A DNA stretch of 64,000 nucleotides, from NCBI GenBank assembly GCA_020747065.1, contig JAGMVK010000013.1, positions 124,001 to 188,000 of the forward strand, in the 5' to 3' direction. This DNA is from Cadophora sp. MPI-SDFR-AT-0126 (Eukaryota; Ascomycota; Leotiomycetes; Helotiales; Ploettnerulaceae). The position numbers were made by a program, and so were the translations under genes. The notes beneath the pieces were generated by a model, which worked only from the letters and a program-made list of their open reading frames with translations, was not told where the DNA came from and searched no databases. Positions within the stretch are counted from its first letter, which is position 1, and each line of letters starts with the position of its first letter. Of the stretch, positions 42,400 to 57,475 are shown one piece after another.

Positions 42400-45300
42400 C
42401 TTTAAAGAAGGCTTATCCTTATATTATAAAAGAATTACTTTTAAGCCTTTAGTAATATTATTATATTATCTTCTAATTTCTTATAAGTATTATTATCTTC
42501 TAATTCTTATATTATAATCTAGTGCTTTAAGAGCTTTAATAAGCTTAAAAGTATAAGATTTTTCTAATAGAAATCTCTAAGCTTATATAAGTAAGTATAA
42601 AAGTCTATAGTAAAATAGAACTTAAGGTTTAAGTTTAGTTCTTTTTAATATACTTAGTAATATAATATATTATCTTATTTAAAGTAAATATCTAAAATAT
42701 CTTAAATCTTTTATTCTTATTTTATATTAATAGTAATTATTTCTTTTTAATCTACTTAGATTTAGCTTAATAAAGAATTATTATTATAATACTATAGCTT
42801 ATTTATAAAGAATACTAGATAAACTTTAATAGATTTAAGTAAGTCTAATTAATAGAAGTAATTTTCTTTCTATAAAACTTAATATAAGCTAGCTTATTAA
42901 TTATCTAGCTTCTTTTTTAGCTAGTAAGTTTTCTAGTTCTTAATAATTACTTAAATCTAATCTCTTATTTTCTAATTAATTTTCTAATAAGACTTATTTA
43001 TATTTTACTATTTCTTTTCTTATTAGTCTTTTAAGAACTATCTAGCTTTCTCTTATATTACTTTATATTACTTTATAAAAGCTTAAGCTTTAATAATATT
43101 TAGCTTTTCTATAATTATAAGTTCTGACTTAAGTTATAGCTTATCTTAGTCTTAACTTATATATAGCTTATATTTATATTTAAGCTAGTAAGAAAATATA
43201 CTTAAGAACTTATAAAGTAGTATTAACTAAGTATAATCTATTATTAATAAAAGCTTAAACTAGTTATTTTAGTAGTAGTTTATAAAAGAGTAAAGTCTCT
43301 AATTTAAGTACTAATTTATAATTTTAGTTTAGCTATTAATCTAAATATAATAAGTTATAAAGAGTTTAATCTTAATACTAAGGATCTAATAGAACTTATA
43401 CTAAAAAAAAGAAATAAACTAAAGTCTTTTATCTAATATAATTATCTTAAGTAGATTATTAAATCTCTAATAATTCATAATAAATAGTTAAGCTAAGTTA
43501 TAAGAAATATATATAAAATAATATAAGATTAATATAGCTTCCTTAAAGAATTAATCTATTATAATTAATATTAAATTATACTTAAATTTATCTTTTAGTA
43601 TATTCTTAAAATCTATTATTAAGTATTATTAAAATTAATCTAGAATTAGTAAAGAGTATAAATAACTAAGTATCTTATCTTATTAATAATTAGCGTAATT
43701 ATAAGTTAAGTAATTAGAGATAAATCTAGTAATATCTTTAAGTATCTTAAGCTAATAATACTTAGTTCTAAGGAACTTGAAAATCTTTAATTCCTTAGGG
43801 TAAGTAATAAAGAGCTAATTATATATATACTAGATTAGTTATATATAAAAATAATTAATATCAAGTATCTAGAAGTAGCTCTTATATAAAAGTAGCTTAT
43901 TATTTTAAAGTATATACTAGGAATCAAGTTCTTATGATTCTTAATACTAAACTATTAGAGCTTTATAAGTCCGATTAATATAAATTAGCTCTGTAATAAG
44001 ATTTATTTTCTTATCTATATTAAATTCTATAAGAGCTAAGGTATAGATATTAAGTAATTAATCTAATTTATAGAAGATATAAGAATTAATTTAATCTAAG
44101 TAAATTAATATATAAGTATAAAGTTTATTTTTTATCTTAATTTAACTTCTAATATTCTATTTATAGTATAATAGTATATTAGTAATAGTATTCTAGTTAC
44201 TTAAGTAATATATTATTATAAAATAGAAGTCTACTAGAATTTCAAATTACTTTATTTATCTTCTTATAAGCTTCTTAGTAATTATAAAGTATTCTAAGGC
44301 CTTATAATTAGAGAAGACTTAAAAGCACTAGTAACTAGATTAGGATACTAGTTCTATACGCTAGTAAGTTAATAATTATATAATTACTAATATTTTTTTA
44401 TTATAAATATTATAATTTAACTTAGCTAAGCTTATTATTTTAAATAGAAATAAGACTAAGTACTAGTTATCTCTATACTTCTATAAGAGTATACTTATAA
44501 TTACTTTATTTAAAGCGTTAGTCTTAATCTAAGTTAGTAATATATTATAGTATTTCAGATATTCTAAGACTAATATAGCTTTCTTTAAGTCTTAAAAAGC
44601 TGCGAGTTAAGTAAGAGTTATCTTAAAAGGAATTAATATCTTTATTAATTTTACTAAGGATTTAGCTATCTTATTATAGTTTAGGATAAACTTATAATAA
44701 AAGTTATAGAGACTAAAGAAAGACTAAATCCCTTAGATTATAATAAAAGAAATTTAATTTCATATATATTTTATAGTTATTAAATTAATCTTAATCTCTT
44801 TAATAATAATAAAAAACCTAAGGAATTTCATCTTCTTAATAAAACTCACTTTTTTTAGATATTTATTAAAAGATAATATTATTATAAATAGTATAAGACT
44901 TTCTTAATATATTCCTTATATTATAAGAAATTATTAGAGTATACGATAATATTATCTAAGTATATAATATAAAATATATTAAGGTAATTAAAGAGGATAT
45001 TATTTATATACTATTAGAATATTATAAAGCTATTAGTAAATTTAAAGGGTATAACCATATACTTATAACTTTTATAATAGATCTAAAATATAATATACTC
45101 TTTAAAAGCTAAGTTTATTTATATATAATAAAAAGTACTTTAGATATTAATCTTAATAAAGACTTTAGCTTATCTAAGATATATAAAGACTTTATTAATT
45201 AAGAGTAATAAGTATTAATCTTTTGATATAATCTTATTTAGTCTTTAGTAATTAATATAAAAGTATAAGCTATTATTTAATTTCTTAATAAATAAAATAA

Positions 45301-46395
45301 AATAAGTAAAAAAAGTATAACTAAGAATAATAAATTTTTTATTAAAGTTCTTCTTAAGATATTTCTTTATTACTTAGAGTTCTACTTTATTCTATTAGTA
45401 TAATAGTTTATAACTATAATTAATTTCAGCTTCTAACTTAATCTTATAATCTAATTCTAATACTAAATTAAGAAAAGTATTAGTAGTAGTTTTTAAGAAT
45501 ATAATAATATAATCTTAGTATTAAAGAAAGAGTTTCTTTTATAAGATATTCTTATAAGATTCCTTTTTAGTAAGAGATACTTATAACTTAGCTTTCTAAG
45601 CTACTTAATTAATAGCCTTATTTATCTTACTTAATATAACTATAAAAAACTCTAACTTCTTCTAATAAAGAGTATAATAAAAAGCTATTATATTAATCTT
45701 AGTAATATTTATTTTTAGTAGAGTTCTTTATTTTAGAGTTAAGTATTAATATATAAGAATTCCTTATATAAGAGTAGCTAAGTAAACTTTATTAAGTATA
45801 AGATTATAAAGTTCTTTCTTTATCTACTAAAGTAAGCTAATAATCGCTACTACCTAAGTATAAGTAAAGTATTTATAAGAGATAACTTAGTTTTCTTAAT
45901 AATATTAATTACGAAATTATTTAGTACTATAGTATTCCTTTTATATTACTTAGTAAGTAATATAATACATAGTAATTAATAAGGATATATATTAAACCGC
46001 GTGAGAAAGTAGATCTATAATTTATAGCTCTATTAGCTATTTATTAATAATATAAGTAATAGCTATAATAATATCTTAAGTCTATTAAGTAGTATCTTCT
46101 TTATCTATCACCGCCTATTATTAAAAGATATCTTATTAATTAGTAACTTAAATATTATAAGAGTTTAGAGGTTATATAATATTATAAGTAATATATAAGA
46201 GTCTTAGAGGTATTATAAGAATATCTTTATTATAAGGCTATACTAAGCTTTAGTTCTTAATATTAAGTTATATATTAAAGTAAACTATCTAAGTTTATCT
46301 TAAGATAATCTTATAGTTTCTAAGGTCTAATAGTATAAAAAGGATTTATTTCTAAACTTAATAATTAATTAGTATATTTAAAAGAATAATATATA
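42400..46395 (-). mobile_element. Ty3/gypsy retrotransposon relic (A), very AT-rich
   Basis: The minus strand at about 45,090-44,590 gives a decayed reverse transcriptase in order: KYMVIPFKFTNSF, YINNILFNYLNIFYIIYLDN, IVYSNNF, EYIKKVL, NSLGFLLLLKRLRLI. YLDN replaces the catalytic YLDD, as a G-to-A change would give. LTRs could not be delimited. Domains downstream (RNase H, integrase) are too decayed to place exactly. Boundaries are approximate. Confidence 0.7.
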
Positions 46396-46402
46396 ATATA
46401 AT

Positions 46403-46619
46403 TATTAGTCCGCAGGCCCATCCAAAGCATGTCTTAGCTAGAATAAGGGGTAGGACCACTTACAGGGGTAATTCAGTAGCGTTTCGGGAGGCAGTATATA
46501 ATCTAGTACCTCCTACCCCCTCTTAAAAGAAACACAGATTTTCCACACTATTAAGCTTAATATATATATATATAATATTTACGTTTAATTCTTAGCTTAT
46601 ATTCGGTATTAAACTAATA
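46403..46619 (+). repeat. 5' LTR of copia element
   Basis: 217 bp, beginning tattagtccg (from an expected TGTTAGTCCG) and ending accgaca-like. Similar to 53861-54077, including the block ggaccacttacaggggtaat and the agaaacacagattttcc block. Differences are mainly transitions. Confidence 0.8.
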
Positions 46620-49600
46620 CTAATTAATAATTAATACGAACTATAGATAGATAAGTTATAGCAGGATAAGCGGTAACTTAACGTTAAGTACTTAGCTATA
46701 CTTTTTAGGCTATCTTTGAACCTGAATTAACGATTAATAATTCAGTAGGAGGGGACTAGTATCACGTTTAGACTGCAAATCTCGTACAGTAGTACGTATA
46801 ATAATAGCGACGATTCCTCTTTAATAATCGTTAAGTTAATTACTTAACTTCAGCTAAGGAGTTTTTAAGTAAAAATCAAGTATTAGTTCCGGAATACCTC
46901 CGAATCAGGTATAAATTATAATTAAAGAAATACCAGTTACTTTAGATTAGGGTAAGAGAGAGGAAGAGATAGCTATAGAAGTAGAGGTAAAAGTAGTAGT
47001 AATATAATCAGGACTGCGACTAGTAGAGATACTACTAGATAATACTATAAAGCTCTCGTAGGAGTTTCAAAAGAACTTCTACGATAGCTATTCTAAAGGC
47101 GAATTCTTATTCCTAGACTTTTAGGAATATTTTGAAAATTAGTCTTTAGGCTACTTTGCTTGTATTAAGAAGGTAGAATAAATATACTTATATAATATAT
47201 TATAAGTAAACAGCGTATTTATATAAAAGGATAAGATACTAATTACAATTGCACTCGCTTAAATAGCTCGAGCTAAAACTAACTTTTAGCTAAAAGAATA
47301 GCTAGAGTTATAGATTTAGAACACTTCTAATATAATACTAAACTATATTTAGAACCCTTGTTAAGTGATAGCTTTAACTACTTAAATACTTTATTAAAGA
47401 ATACTACTACTATCTTAATATAATAAGCTAATTATAGTAATTGATTCTGCTAAATTAACTCCTTTAGATAAGGAAGAGGGATTACGCTAATATATTCTGT
47501 TAAGAAGTAATTTCCTAAGAGCCAAGGTATCTTAGATCTTAGACTATCTTATAACCCCTACTTATATAAGGACTATTATTCTAAATAACGATCTATACGC
47601 TGTAACACCACTAGTTCATATAAAGAGAGAGTTCTTATTTACCTTTAAGAGAGAATCCTTGAATATAGTACTAAAGTGGAGATTAAATAAGAATCTATTA
47701 CTAAATCCTGTACTAATTTCAGAAGTATACTCACGAGATAAATCTTTGCCTTTATTTATAGTACTAAAAATAATTAGACTATATATAAAATAGATACGAC
47801 CGCTTTAGTATATTATAAAAACACTAACGTAAGATTAATCGAAATCACTAATAAACTTTAGTAAGATATACACTAAAGAGCTTTAGTATAGTAGGTCTAA
47901 AGACCACTTAAATAAGAAATTATATATCTTTACTGACTTCTGCTAGAAAGCAGGTATTAATTATAATATATAGTACTAGGTATTTCCAATAATACTCTAG
48001 AACGGAGTATCTACGTACTATTACTAGTACCTTCAGAATAAAGGGTATAACTTTAATAAACTTATTAAAGTAATATGTACTAATTTCAAGATAAAAGAGA
48101 GAGCTAACTAATTCCTTAACTGATAGTTTAGCTTAACCTTCTTATTATTTCAAGTTAAACCTTACTAGAAGGGCAGGCTAATTCTAGTCTAGTTAGAGAA
48201 CTTTACTAGAGAACTGTAAAGTATCTAACTTAGTCTTAAAAATAATAATATACGAAACAATAAAACTTTACGTAATAAACTTATATAAGGAGTTTCAGGT
48301 AACTTACTCTTCAAGATAGCACTGTTTTAAGTACTACTAACTTTCCCTATATTAATAGACAATCTTTATATAGCTCTAAGCGTAGAAACGACTTATGAAC
48401 CGGGATCACGAGTCAGTAAACACACTAATTCAGGGCTAAGTTAACACCGTGCTTATATTACGAATAGGACGGCTTATTACTTAGACTAAAGAATGAAGTT
48501 TTCCGCAAGTAATAAACGCGGAACTATATTTAAGCCTAAGCTAGGTTATATAGGGTGTATTATCTATAAGAAGATAGACTACTATAATAGCCGCTATTCT
48601 AATAAGAAGTAGGTAGCTTCTAAAGCGTGATACTTTATTGCACGAAAAGCTGAAGGTATGAAACTTATAGAAGTATTATTTTAAGCCTACTTAGTATATA
48701 TAGAGGGAGTTAGATCAGGTTTAAGGGATATTTAGAGTTAGTTAAGAAGAGATAATCTAGATAATCTTAATAACTAAGATACTTTTTTTAGGATTAATAA
48801 AACCTTTATAGATTCGGATAGTAGATATAGCGATAGATTAATTAATTTTATAATTATATTTAGTACTAGTAAAGTAATATATAATATATAAGAAGTAATA
48901 AAATAATTTAAAGAGAAGAAAGCTACTTATATTCTAGAAAACCGGATTTAGAAATCTTTAGAAAATAAGACCTATATAATTTAATAAATAAACTATTTCT
49001 TCTAAGATCTTCTTATTAATATAAGCGCTTCTAATAAAAACATTAAAAGTCTTAATTAATTGCGTGCATTATAACGGATTTAAAATATTAAATATAATAC
49101 TAGTGAATTAAGTAAGAGTTAGATTAAATTCGGAGTAAGTTCATAACCTTCCCTTGGAATTACTATAGTAGAGACTCTAATTAGGATTTTAAATTTCTAT
49201 ATTATGGATTTAGATATACTATTTCTACTCTACTTATAATAAATAAATAAGATAAAGGTATACTATAATAATATATAGAATATATTAGTTTAAGGTAATA
49301 AGAAGTACTTAATTATATAAAAGGGTAATTATCTATAATTACTCTTAGACCAGAATCATTAACTTATTAATTCTTTAAATAGTACTATTAATAAGTACTA
49401 CTTAACGGAAATAGAGATTCGCTAGCTATATAAGAGATTCGGCTATTTATTAGTATAATAATTATAATACTTATTAGATTAAGTAGGCTATAATTCCGAT
49501 TCTAAGATTATACTACAAATTAAAGAGATATGTAAGTATTACTAGAAATACGCAGATACTCTATATCGCTTTCGCTTTAAATTATAAGATAATATTAACT

Positions 49601-52574
49601 TTAATCACATAATCTATATTAATATAGCATAATTTAGGAACTGATATACACTTTATATAATCAACGAGGCCACAGGGTTCAGAGCTGCGAAACTACTCCA
49701 AAAGCGCCCCGGATCAGCTACAGCTCAGGCTACCTTTAATACTTTTAAATTAATATAAATAAACATATATATTAGGCCCCTAAACTTCGTTATCTACAAC
49801 TATGAAATCAACTTCAACTCTAAGGAGTTTTAGGAAGCACTTAAAGTAGTAGAAAATATACTAAAGCTTATACTTATAGAGGCATATCACTTAGTTAGTA
49901 AAGTAAAATAGTATTATTATCTACTCAGGCGTGCTTATGAAATCGTTATAGTAGAGTATCTTAATCTAAGTAATAAGGATTAATTACAAATAGCTATTAA
50001 AGCTATTAACGATATAATTAAATTAAATAGCTTAATTCCTACACTACTTATTTTTAGAGTTTACCCTAGAATAACAGAAATAGATTCTCTAAACCTGTTT
50101 ATTCAGTAATAGGCGGAAACTATTAAAAAGGCTATAAAAGAAGTACGTAAGGTATATACTAAACACTAAGCTAATAATGCACTAGTAACCCGTAATAGCC
50201 CTAGTATAATATATATTCATGATCTCCGGCTTTAAGATTAAGTTTTAGTATAGTAAAAAAAAAAAGGCTGGAAAGAACTATATATTTTCTTAGGAATAGA
50301 AAGTAAGGTATATAGGATTAATATAGATAATAGTAAAGTACGTATATTCTAATTAATATCTATGCGCTTATTTAAAATAAATATATCTAGTATTAAATAA
50401 AAGAAAAAAAAATTACTAGATATGACCTATAAGCTTAACTTACTAGTCCAAAAAGCCTACGAAACTGTACTAAAAGTCCCCTAAATTACTATTAAAGTCC
50501 CATTTATAAAACTAATCCTAGGACTACTAATAATTAATAATAATTATAATACTAAAGTATTTTTAACTAAGAAAGAGATAAGAGATTAAGAGCTATTAAT
50601 TAAGCTACGCGTAAAGAGTAAGATTACTACACTTAGCCCACTATTTCAGTAATTCTAATAAACTGAGTACAAAGCTCTTATTAAGAAAAGTATTTTTATA
50701 CTAATTTTTAAAGGCGACCCTAGAGTAAAAGGCTACTATATCTTTAAATTAAGGATAGTAGATAAAGTGAAAAGTAAGAAGTCTATAATACTATATAAAA
50801 AATCAAAGCTTATTATCTAATACTTTAATAATAAAGGTAAGAAGAAGATATTACCTTAGTCTCCTACTATTTAATAAGTAAGCTAAAGATTACTTATCTC
50901 CCTAGCTATAACTATAAGGCACCTGAACTAGGTTTAAAAGGGGTCTAGTATATGTCTAGTAATCTAAGATATTACCTAGGCCTATATCTAGTTAATAACA
51001 AAACTCCTTTAGAATATCTTTATATAGCTATTAAAAGAGATCGCAGATAAATTCCCCTCTAGTATAATATTTATAGTAATACTCCCTCTCTATAGTATAC
51101 TAAAATCCGGAAATCACTAGTTTAATACCTATTATAAGTACTATATAGAAAGGCTCTAGATAGAAACGTTAATATACGACCCTTACTTACTAATTAGTAC
51201 TAAAAAAAGCTACGAATTTAGAATCATTAGAATGTAAATAAATGACACTCTTATCCTTAGGAATAATAACTTCTTAGTAAGAGAGTAGGATAGGATTACA
51301 GAAGCTAATTTCCTAACGAAGCTGATTTAGGTCCTACTCTCCTCCGAATCTATTATATTCAACGGATATACTATTACTTTAGACGGAGATAACATTTATA
51401 TATTATAGAAAGGGTAAGGAGTAAGACTAGAGTTGATTAATATGAAAGCACTAGATTATAAGAAGGCCTATATGGAGTAACGCGCTCGCGGAGCTTATAT
51501 TATAATAATTTACTAATTAAAAGCTAACTTTGATTTATTAGTAGTAGTGTAATATTAGAATCTAACGATCGATAATACTAAAGCTTTGAACTAATGCCTT
51601 TAATAGTAGATAAATAATACGGAAAAAGGTTTATAGTATATACTAATTAATCTACACTATACTAAACTTTATGTCTTTGTTAATAAATTATTTACTAATA
51701 ATAAGGATTTAAGTTCATAGATTAGGTTTCTAGTAGTAATTGGAATAGAAACGAAGGGGGATACGGAATTTATCCTCTTTAGTAATATTATTTATGTAAG
51801 CTCTATAAAGTGTAAGAGAGTAACGCGTGCTATACTCGCTTTAGAACTATATACTATAGTAGTAAGAATTGATATATTAATTGCTTTAGGAACTACTATT
51901 AATATAGTAACGGATAAGCTTAGACTCCTATAGCTTCTAACTATAGTATATATAGATTCCCTATCTCTTTATAAGTATATTATTAAACTTAGCACTATAA
52001 AGGAGAAGCGTTTAATAATTAATATTATAGTAATTTAGTAGTTATATAAGCGTAGGGAACTGATAGAGATTTAATAAATTAATGGTACTAGTAATCCTAC
52101 TAATACTATAATAAAGACAGCACTAAATAAAGCTCTCTAAGAGCTAATTAATACTAATACCTTAATTATAAAGATAGAAGATTAGGTTTAGAGGCTACTT
52201 AATATTAATTTAGAGGCTTATTTAACTTATAATCTAAACTTATAAGTTAATAGGATTAATTTAGGGAAATAATAAAGGAATTTCGAATAAGAAGCGATTT
52301 TTCCTTTATTATAATTTCCTTATAACTCTTATTAATTACTTATAAGTATTTTTATTTCTATTTAAGATATAGAAAAGAGAATAAGTTTAATTTGCATTTA
52401 ATTACCCTTTGATTTAAAGTACTAATAAGCGGCCTTATAATAATACTCTAATAGGGACTAAATACTGGTTTCACTATAGAGAACTACTCCTATACACTAG
52501 TATAAAAAAAGTACTACTATAAAGAACTAGCCATAAAACCTTTCCGAAATAGGGTCTATTCCCCTAATCGTAAG

Positions 52575-53345
52575 TAACTCCTAAATCAACTGACTTAGCA
52601 CTAGTTTCCTCTACCTCTGCACTACCTAGGCGTTTTCCACTCTAAATTCTCTTTACTTAAGAGGCCAAGCTAACTCTCTTATTATCTCTATCTCTATCTC
52701 CATCTTATCTTATAAGACGCTTATACTTATTACTACCACAACAAGTAATAACCGCAGCTATAGCCTCCTCCACCTACTTCTTTATACGAGAAAGGATCTA
52801 CCTGTAGTCCTATAAAAGATTAGCTAGACATAAACTAAAGTATATATAGTAAGGATTTAGAATAAAAAGAAAAGGGGATTACCTATAAATTAACTTTAAG
52901 CAAGATCCGCTATCCTAGTATAAAAAACATAAGTCTCCTCTAATAACGCTAAACTCAACTCGTCGCGAGTTTTTAGTAACTCGGCGATTATAACACGGAG
53001 CTCTACATTAAGAGCAGCAGCAGTAACAGAGATATTATCAGTCTCCTTAAGAGTCCGGGTAAGCAGGAGATCTTAGTACTCGGCTTCCAAGTACTAGGGC
53101 AGCTATATACGGGTTAATTATAAACTATATTCAGGGATCCGAGATCCTAAATAATAAAAAAGAAAGGGGGAAATAAGGGAAGTACCTATAGGAGTGCAGA
53201 TTTCGCTCTAATCGGTATAGTACAAGTATTTCTTACTCTTCCAGTTCTCGAAGGCGCAGATATAATCGGGTTTCTTAATTATAGCTTAAACGCAGTAAAC
53301 ACAATCCTTCCAATAAGTAAAGGCAAGAGTTCTAAATAGTATAAG
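52575..53345 (-). pseudogene. Antisense Cys-rich ORF carried by the copia element
   Basis: On the strand opposite to pol, between RNase H and the 3' LTR: a Cys-containing block (KDCVYCV, then KPDYICAFENWKSKKYLYY, then SEICTPIGTS) at about 53,340-53,180, followed by an acidic/basic C-terminal half near 52,800-52,590 (RDRDNKRVSLAS, KRLGSAEVEETSAKSVD). Stops at former Gln/Trp codons show decay. It resembles the antisense ORF in the gypsy element (57,960-58,800) in the Cys block, in the C-terminal region and even in the sequence just after the stop. Boty-like elements of Botrytis are known to carry an antisense gene (brtn); I infer a relation, not shown here. Confidence 0.6.
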
Positions 53346-53860
53346 TATAAGCACTATTTATATTAGTACCCGTTTCACTACTAAACTACCTATAATTCTT
53401 TTATTTTATATATATACTTTTACTTATTTGATTTAGTACAGGCTATAGTAAAATATTAGTAAATATCTCTAGAGATTAATAATTCTATATATATATAAAG
53501 AGTTTTTTGATATTTACTTAAAGAAAGAAAGCTTTAAAATAAAGGGAGATCTAGTTTTTATAATAATATAGCTAGCAGTAATCTCACTTAGCGACTATTT
53601 ACTTACTATTATCTTCTAATAAGCTGTATCAACTACTTCTGTAAGAGGTTTTTTAAGCCAGAATCAGAGGTCTTTCGGACTATAGTACTTCCGTAGCTCC
53701 GTACTTAGTACGCTTATTCTATTTTTCTCTGCGAATATAGTTATTCTATACAGCTTATTTTCTTTACTATTAAGTTAGAGGTTCAATTCTATATTAGAAA
53801 TTCGCTTCTATACTATGAAGATTCACTTAAAAGTATCCTTCTAAAAAGAAGAGTTACTAG

Positions 53861-54077
53861 TATTAATCCGTAGGCCTATCTAAAGTATATCTTAACTAGA
53901 ATAAGGAGTAGGACCACTTACAGGGGTAATTCAGTAGCGTTTCAGGAAGTAGTATATAGTTTAGTACCTCCTACCCCCTCTTAGAAGAAACACAGATTTT
54001 CCATACTATTAAGCTTGATATATATATACATGATATTTACGTTTAATCCTTAGCTTATATTCGGTATTGAACCGACA
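53861..54077 (+). repeat. 3' LTR of copia element
   Basis: Direct-repeat partner of 46403-46619, with transitions expected from RIP. Followed directly by the inverted, partial second copia copy. Confidence 0.8.
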
Positions 54078-57000
54078 CTAGTTTATATTTAACTAAAACT
54101 TTTATAGGATTATAAGTAAATCTTCTTTTATATAAAGAAGTAAGTTAAGAAGACTATAGCTTTCGTTATATCTTATTATAGTAGTATTAAGTATAAGATC
54201 TTTATAAGAGATAATAGAAATAAAGATAAAGAAGATTTAAGCCCTTAGATAAAGAAAAATCAGAGTAGAAGTTACTTAGATAGCGCAGGAAAGGAGGAAT
54301 TTAGTAATACACTAATTAATTTAAATATTACTTATAAATAAGGGAATAGGCCCTATTTCGGAAAGGCTTTATAGTTAATTCTTTATAGCAGTACTTTCTT
54401 TATACTAGTATATAGGAGTAGCTCCTTATAGTAAAACTAGTATTTAGCCCTTATTAAAGTATTATTATAAGGCTACTTATTAGTACTTTGAATTAAAGAG
54501 TAATTAAATATAAATTAAATTTATTCTCTTTTTTATATCTTAAATAGAAATAAAAATACTTATAAGTAATTAATAAGAATTATAAGGAAATTATAATAAA
54601 GGAAAAACTACTCCTTATCTAAAACTCCTTTATTACTCCCCTAAATTAACCTTATTAATTTATAAGTCTAGATTATAAGTTAAATAAGCCTTTAAATTAA
54701 TATTAAATAGCTTCTAAACTTAACCTTCTATCTTTATAGTTAAGGTATTAGTATTAATTAACTCTTAAAGAGCTTTATTTAGTGCTATCTTTATTATAGT
54801 ATTAGTAGAATTACTAGTATTATTAATCTACTAAATCTCTATTAGCTTCTTACGCTTATATAACTACTAAATTACTATAATATTAATTATTAAACGCTTT
54901 TCCTTTATAGTACTAAGTTTAATAATATACTTATAAAGAGATAGGGAATCTATATATACTATAATCAGAAGCTATAGGAGCTTAAGCTTATCTATTACTA
55001 TATTAATAGTAATTCTTAAAGTAATTAATATATTAATTCCTACTACTATAGTATATAACTCTAAAGTAAGTATAGTATATATTACTCTCTTATACTTTAT
55101 AGAGCTTATATAAATAATATTACTAGAAAGGGTAAATTCTGAATCCCCCTTTATTTTTAATCTAATTATTACTAAAAACTCGATCTATAAGCTTAGATCC
55201 TTATTATTAGTAAATAATCTATTAATAAAGATATAAAGTTTAGTAGAGTATAGGTCTACTAATATATACTATAAACCTCTCTTTATATTATTTATTTACT
55301 ATTAAAAACATTAGTTTAAAGTCTTCGTGTCTTCTACTATTAGATCCTAATATTACGCCACTACTAATAAATTAAAGGTGGCTTTAGATTAATAGATCGT
55401 TGTAATATACACACTATAAGCTTATTATTTTATATATACCTTTTTATAATCTGGCGCTATTATATTAATTAACTCTAGTCTTATTCCTTAACTCTTCTGC
55501 GATATATAAATATTATTCCTAGCTAAAGTAATAGTATATCTATTAAATATAATAGATTCAAAGAGGTTTCGGACTTAAATTAGTTTTATTAAGAAATTAG
55601 CTTTTATAATCCCTTCTTACTCTTATACTAAGAATTTATTATCTCTAAGGATTAACGTATTATCTATTTATATTCTAATAATCCTAAAATCGTAGCTATC
55701 TTTAGTGCTAATTAGTAAGTAAAGGTCGTATATTAATATTTCTATTTAAAGTTTTTCTATATAATATTTATAGTAAGTATTAAACTAGTGATTTCCGGAT
55801 TCTAGTATACTATAAAGAGGAAGTATTACTATAAATATTATATTAGGAGGGAACTTATTTATAATCTCTTTAAGTAGCTATATAAGGATATTCCTAAAAA
55901 GTTTTATTATTAACTAAATATAGGCCTAGGTAATATCCTAAATTACTAGATATATATCAGATCTCTTTTAAATCTAATTTAAATATTTTATAGTAGCAGC
56001 TAGTAATATAATTAATTGCTAACTTACTTATTAAATAGTTAGAGATTAGGTTAATATCTTTTTCTTACCTTTATTATTAAAGTATTAGATAATAAGCCTT
56101 AATTTCTTATATAGTATTAATAATTCCTTACTTTTTACTTTATTTATTATTCTTAATTTAAAGATATAATAGCCTCTTACTCTAGGATTATTTCTAGAAA
56201 TTAGTATAAAAATATCTCTCTTAATAAGAGCCTTATACTTAACTTAATAGGACTACTAGAATAGTAAGCTAAGTATAGTAATCTTACCCTCTATGCGTAG
56301 CTTAATTAATAGCCCTTAATCCTTATTTCTTTTTTAATTAGAAATATATTAGTATTATAGTTATTATTAATTATTAGTAGTCTTAGGATTAGTTTTATAA
56401 ATAGGACCTTAACTATAATTTAGGAGGGTTTTAGTGCTATTTCGTAGGCTTTTTAGACTAGTAAGCTAAGCTTATAAATTATATCTAGTACTTTTTCTTT
56501 CTTTTATTTAATACTAGATATATCTGTTTTAAATAAGTATATAGATATTAATTAGAATATATATACTCTACTATTATTTATATTAATCCTATATACTTTA
56601 CCTTCTATTTCTAAGAAAATATATAGTTCTCTCTAGCCTTTCTTTTCTTATTATACTAAAACTTAATTTTAAAGCCGGAGATTATAAATATATATTATAT
56701 TAGGGCTATTACGGGTTACTAGTATATTATTAGCTTAGTGTTTAGTATATACCTTACGTACTTCTTTTATAGCCTTTTTAATAGTTTCTGCATATTACTA
56801 AATAAATAGGTTTAAAGGATCTATTTCTATTATTCTAGGGTAAGCTCTAAAAATAAGTAGTATAGGAATTAAGCTATTTAATTTAGCTATATTATTAATA
56901 GCTTTAATAGCTATTTATAATTAATTCTTATTACTTAAATCGAGATACTCTATTATAATAATTTTATAAGCACGCTTAAGTAGATAATAATACTATTTTA

Positions 57001-57253
57001 CTTTGCTAACTAAGTAGTATACTTTTATAAGTATAAGCTTTAGTATACTTCCTATTACTCTAAGTACTTCCTAAAACTCCTTAAAGTTAAAGTTAGTTTT
57101 ATAATTATAAATAATAAAGTCTAGAGACTTAGTATATATATTTATCTATACTAACTTAAAAGTATTAAAGGTAGCTTAAGCTATAGCTGATTTAGGGTAC
57201 CTTGAAAGTAGTTTTAAAGCTCCGAACTTTATAATCTTATTAATTATATAAAG
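54078..57253 (-). mobile_element. Partial, inverted second copy of the copia element
   Basis: The reverse complement of this segment matches about 49,651-52,830 of the first copia almost end to end: integrase core, RT, RNase H, the region after pol and the end of the antisense ORF (plus-strand 54,090-54,350). It starts at cactttatataat, where the first copy continues, but here it is interrupted by the LTR of gypsy element B. Its other edge abuts the 3' LTR of the first copia, so the two copies lie as a long imperfect palindrome. Confidence 0.85.
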
Positions 57254-57475
57254 TGTAACGACGTAATATTACTAAGTGCAGTATCAAGTATAGGAGTAAG
57301 AGGGTAGATAAATAGTAATATTATAGGTCTGGTATAAAGGAAATAAGAAGGTAAGGAGCCCTTATAAGGGGAGCGGTCCTATATATATACGAATCTAGTC
57401 CAGCTTCCGTTCAGTAATATTCCGGCTAAACCTAAGTACCCCTATTTCTAGCACTTCTGTTACTTTAACGTTATA
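57254..57475 (-). repeat. LTR of gypsy element B
   Basis: 222 bp, beginning TGTAACG on the plus strand and ending CGTTATA (from CGTTACA), i.e. TG...CA ends with a 7-bp inverted repeat. A polypurine tract (GAGGGGGG on the minus strand, next to 57476) marks it as the 3' LTR of a minus-strand element. Confidence 0.82.

Larger units (their letters stand above)
46403..54077 (+). mobile_element. Ty1/copia-type retrotransposon, RIP-inactivated, about 7.7 kb
   Basis: Bounded by 217-bp LTRs. Plus-strand remnants occur in copia order. Integrase comes first: RRLYKRFG-like near 49,420, a His/Cys pattern, CxxC near 49,530, then the core at 49,650-50,100. Reverse transcriptase remnants lie near 50,900-51,250 (INDTLILRNNNFLVRE). 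The RNase H / tail follows (KCKRVTRAILALELYTIVV, TDSLSLYKYIIKLSTIKEKR, ELINTNTL) at about 51,800-52,170. Integrase before RT is the copia, not gypsy, order. After pol comes an antisense gene (52,575-53,345), then the 3' LTR. Stops throughout (TAA/TAG) show RIP. No target-site duplication was confirmed. Confidence 0.85.
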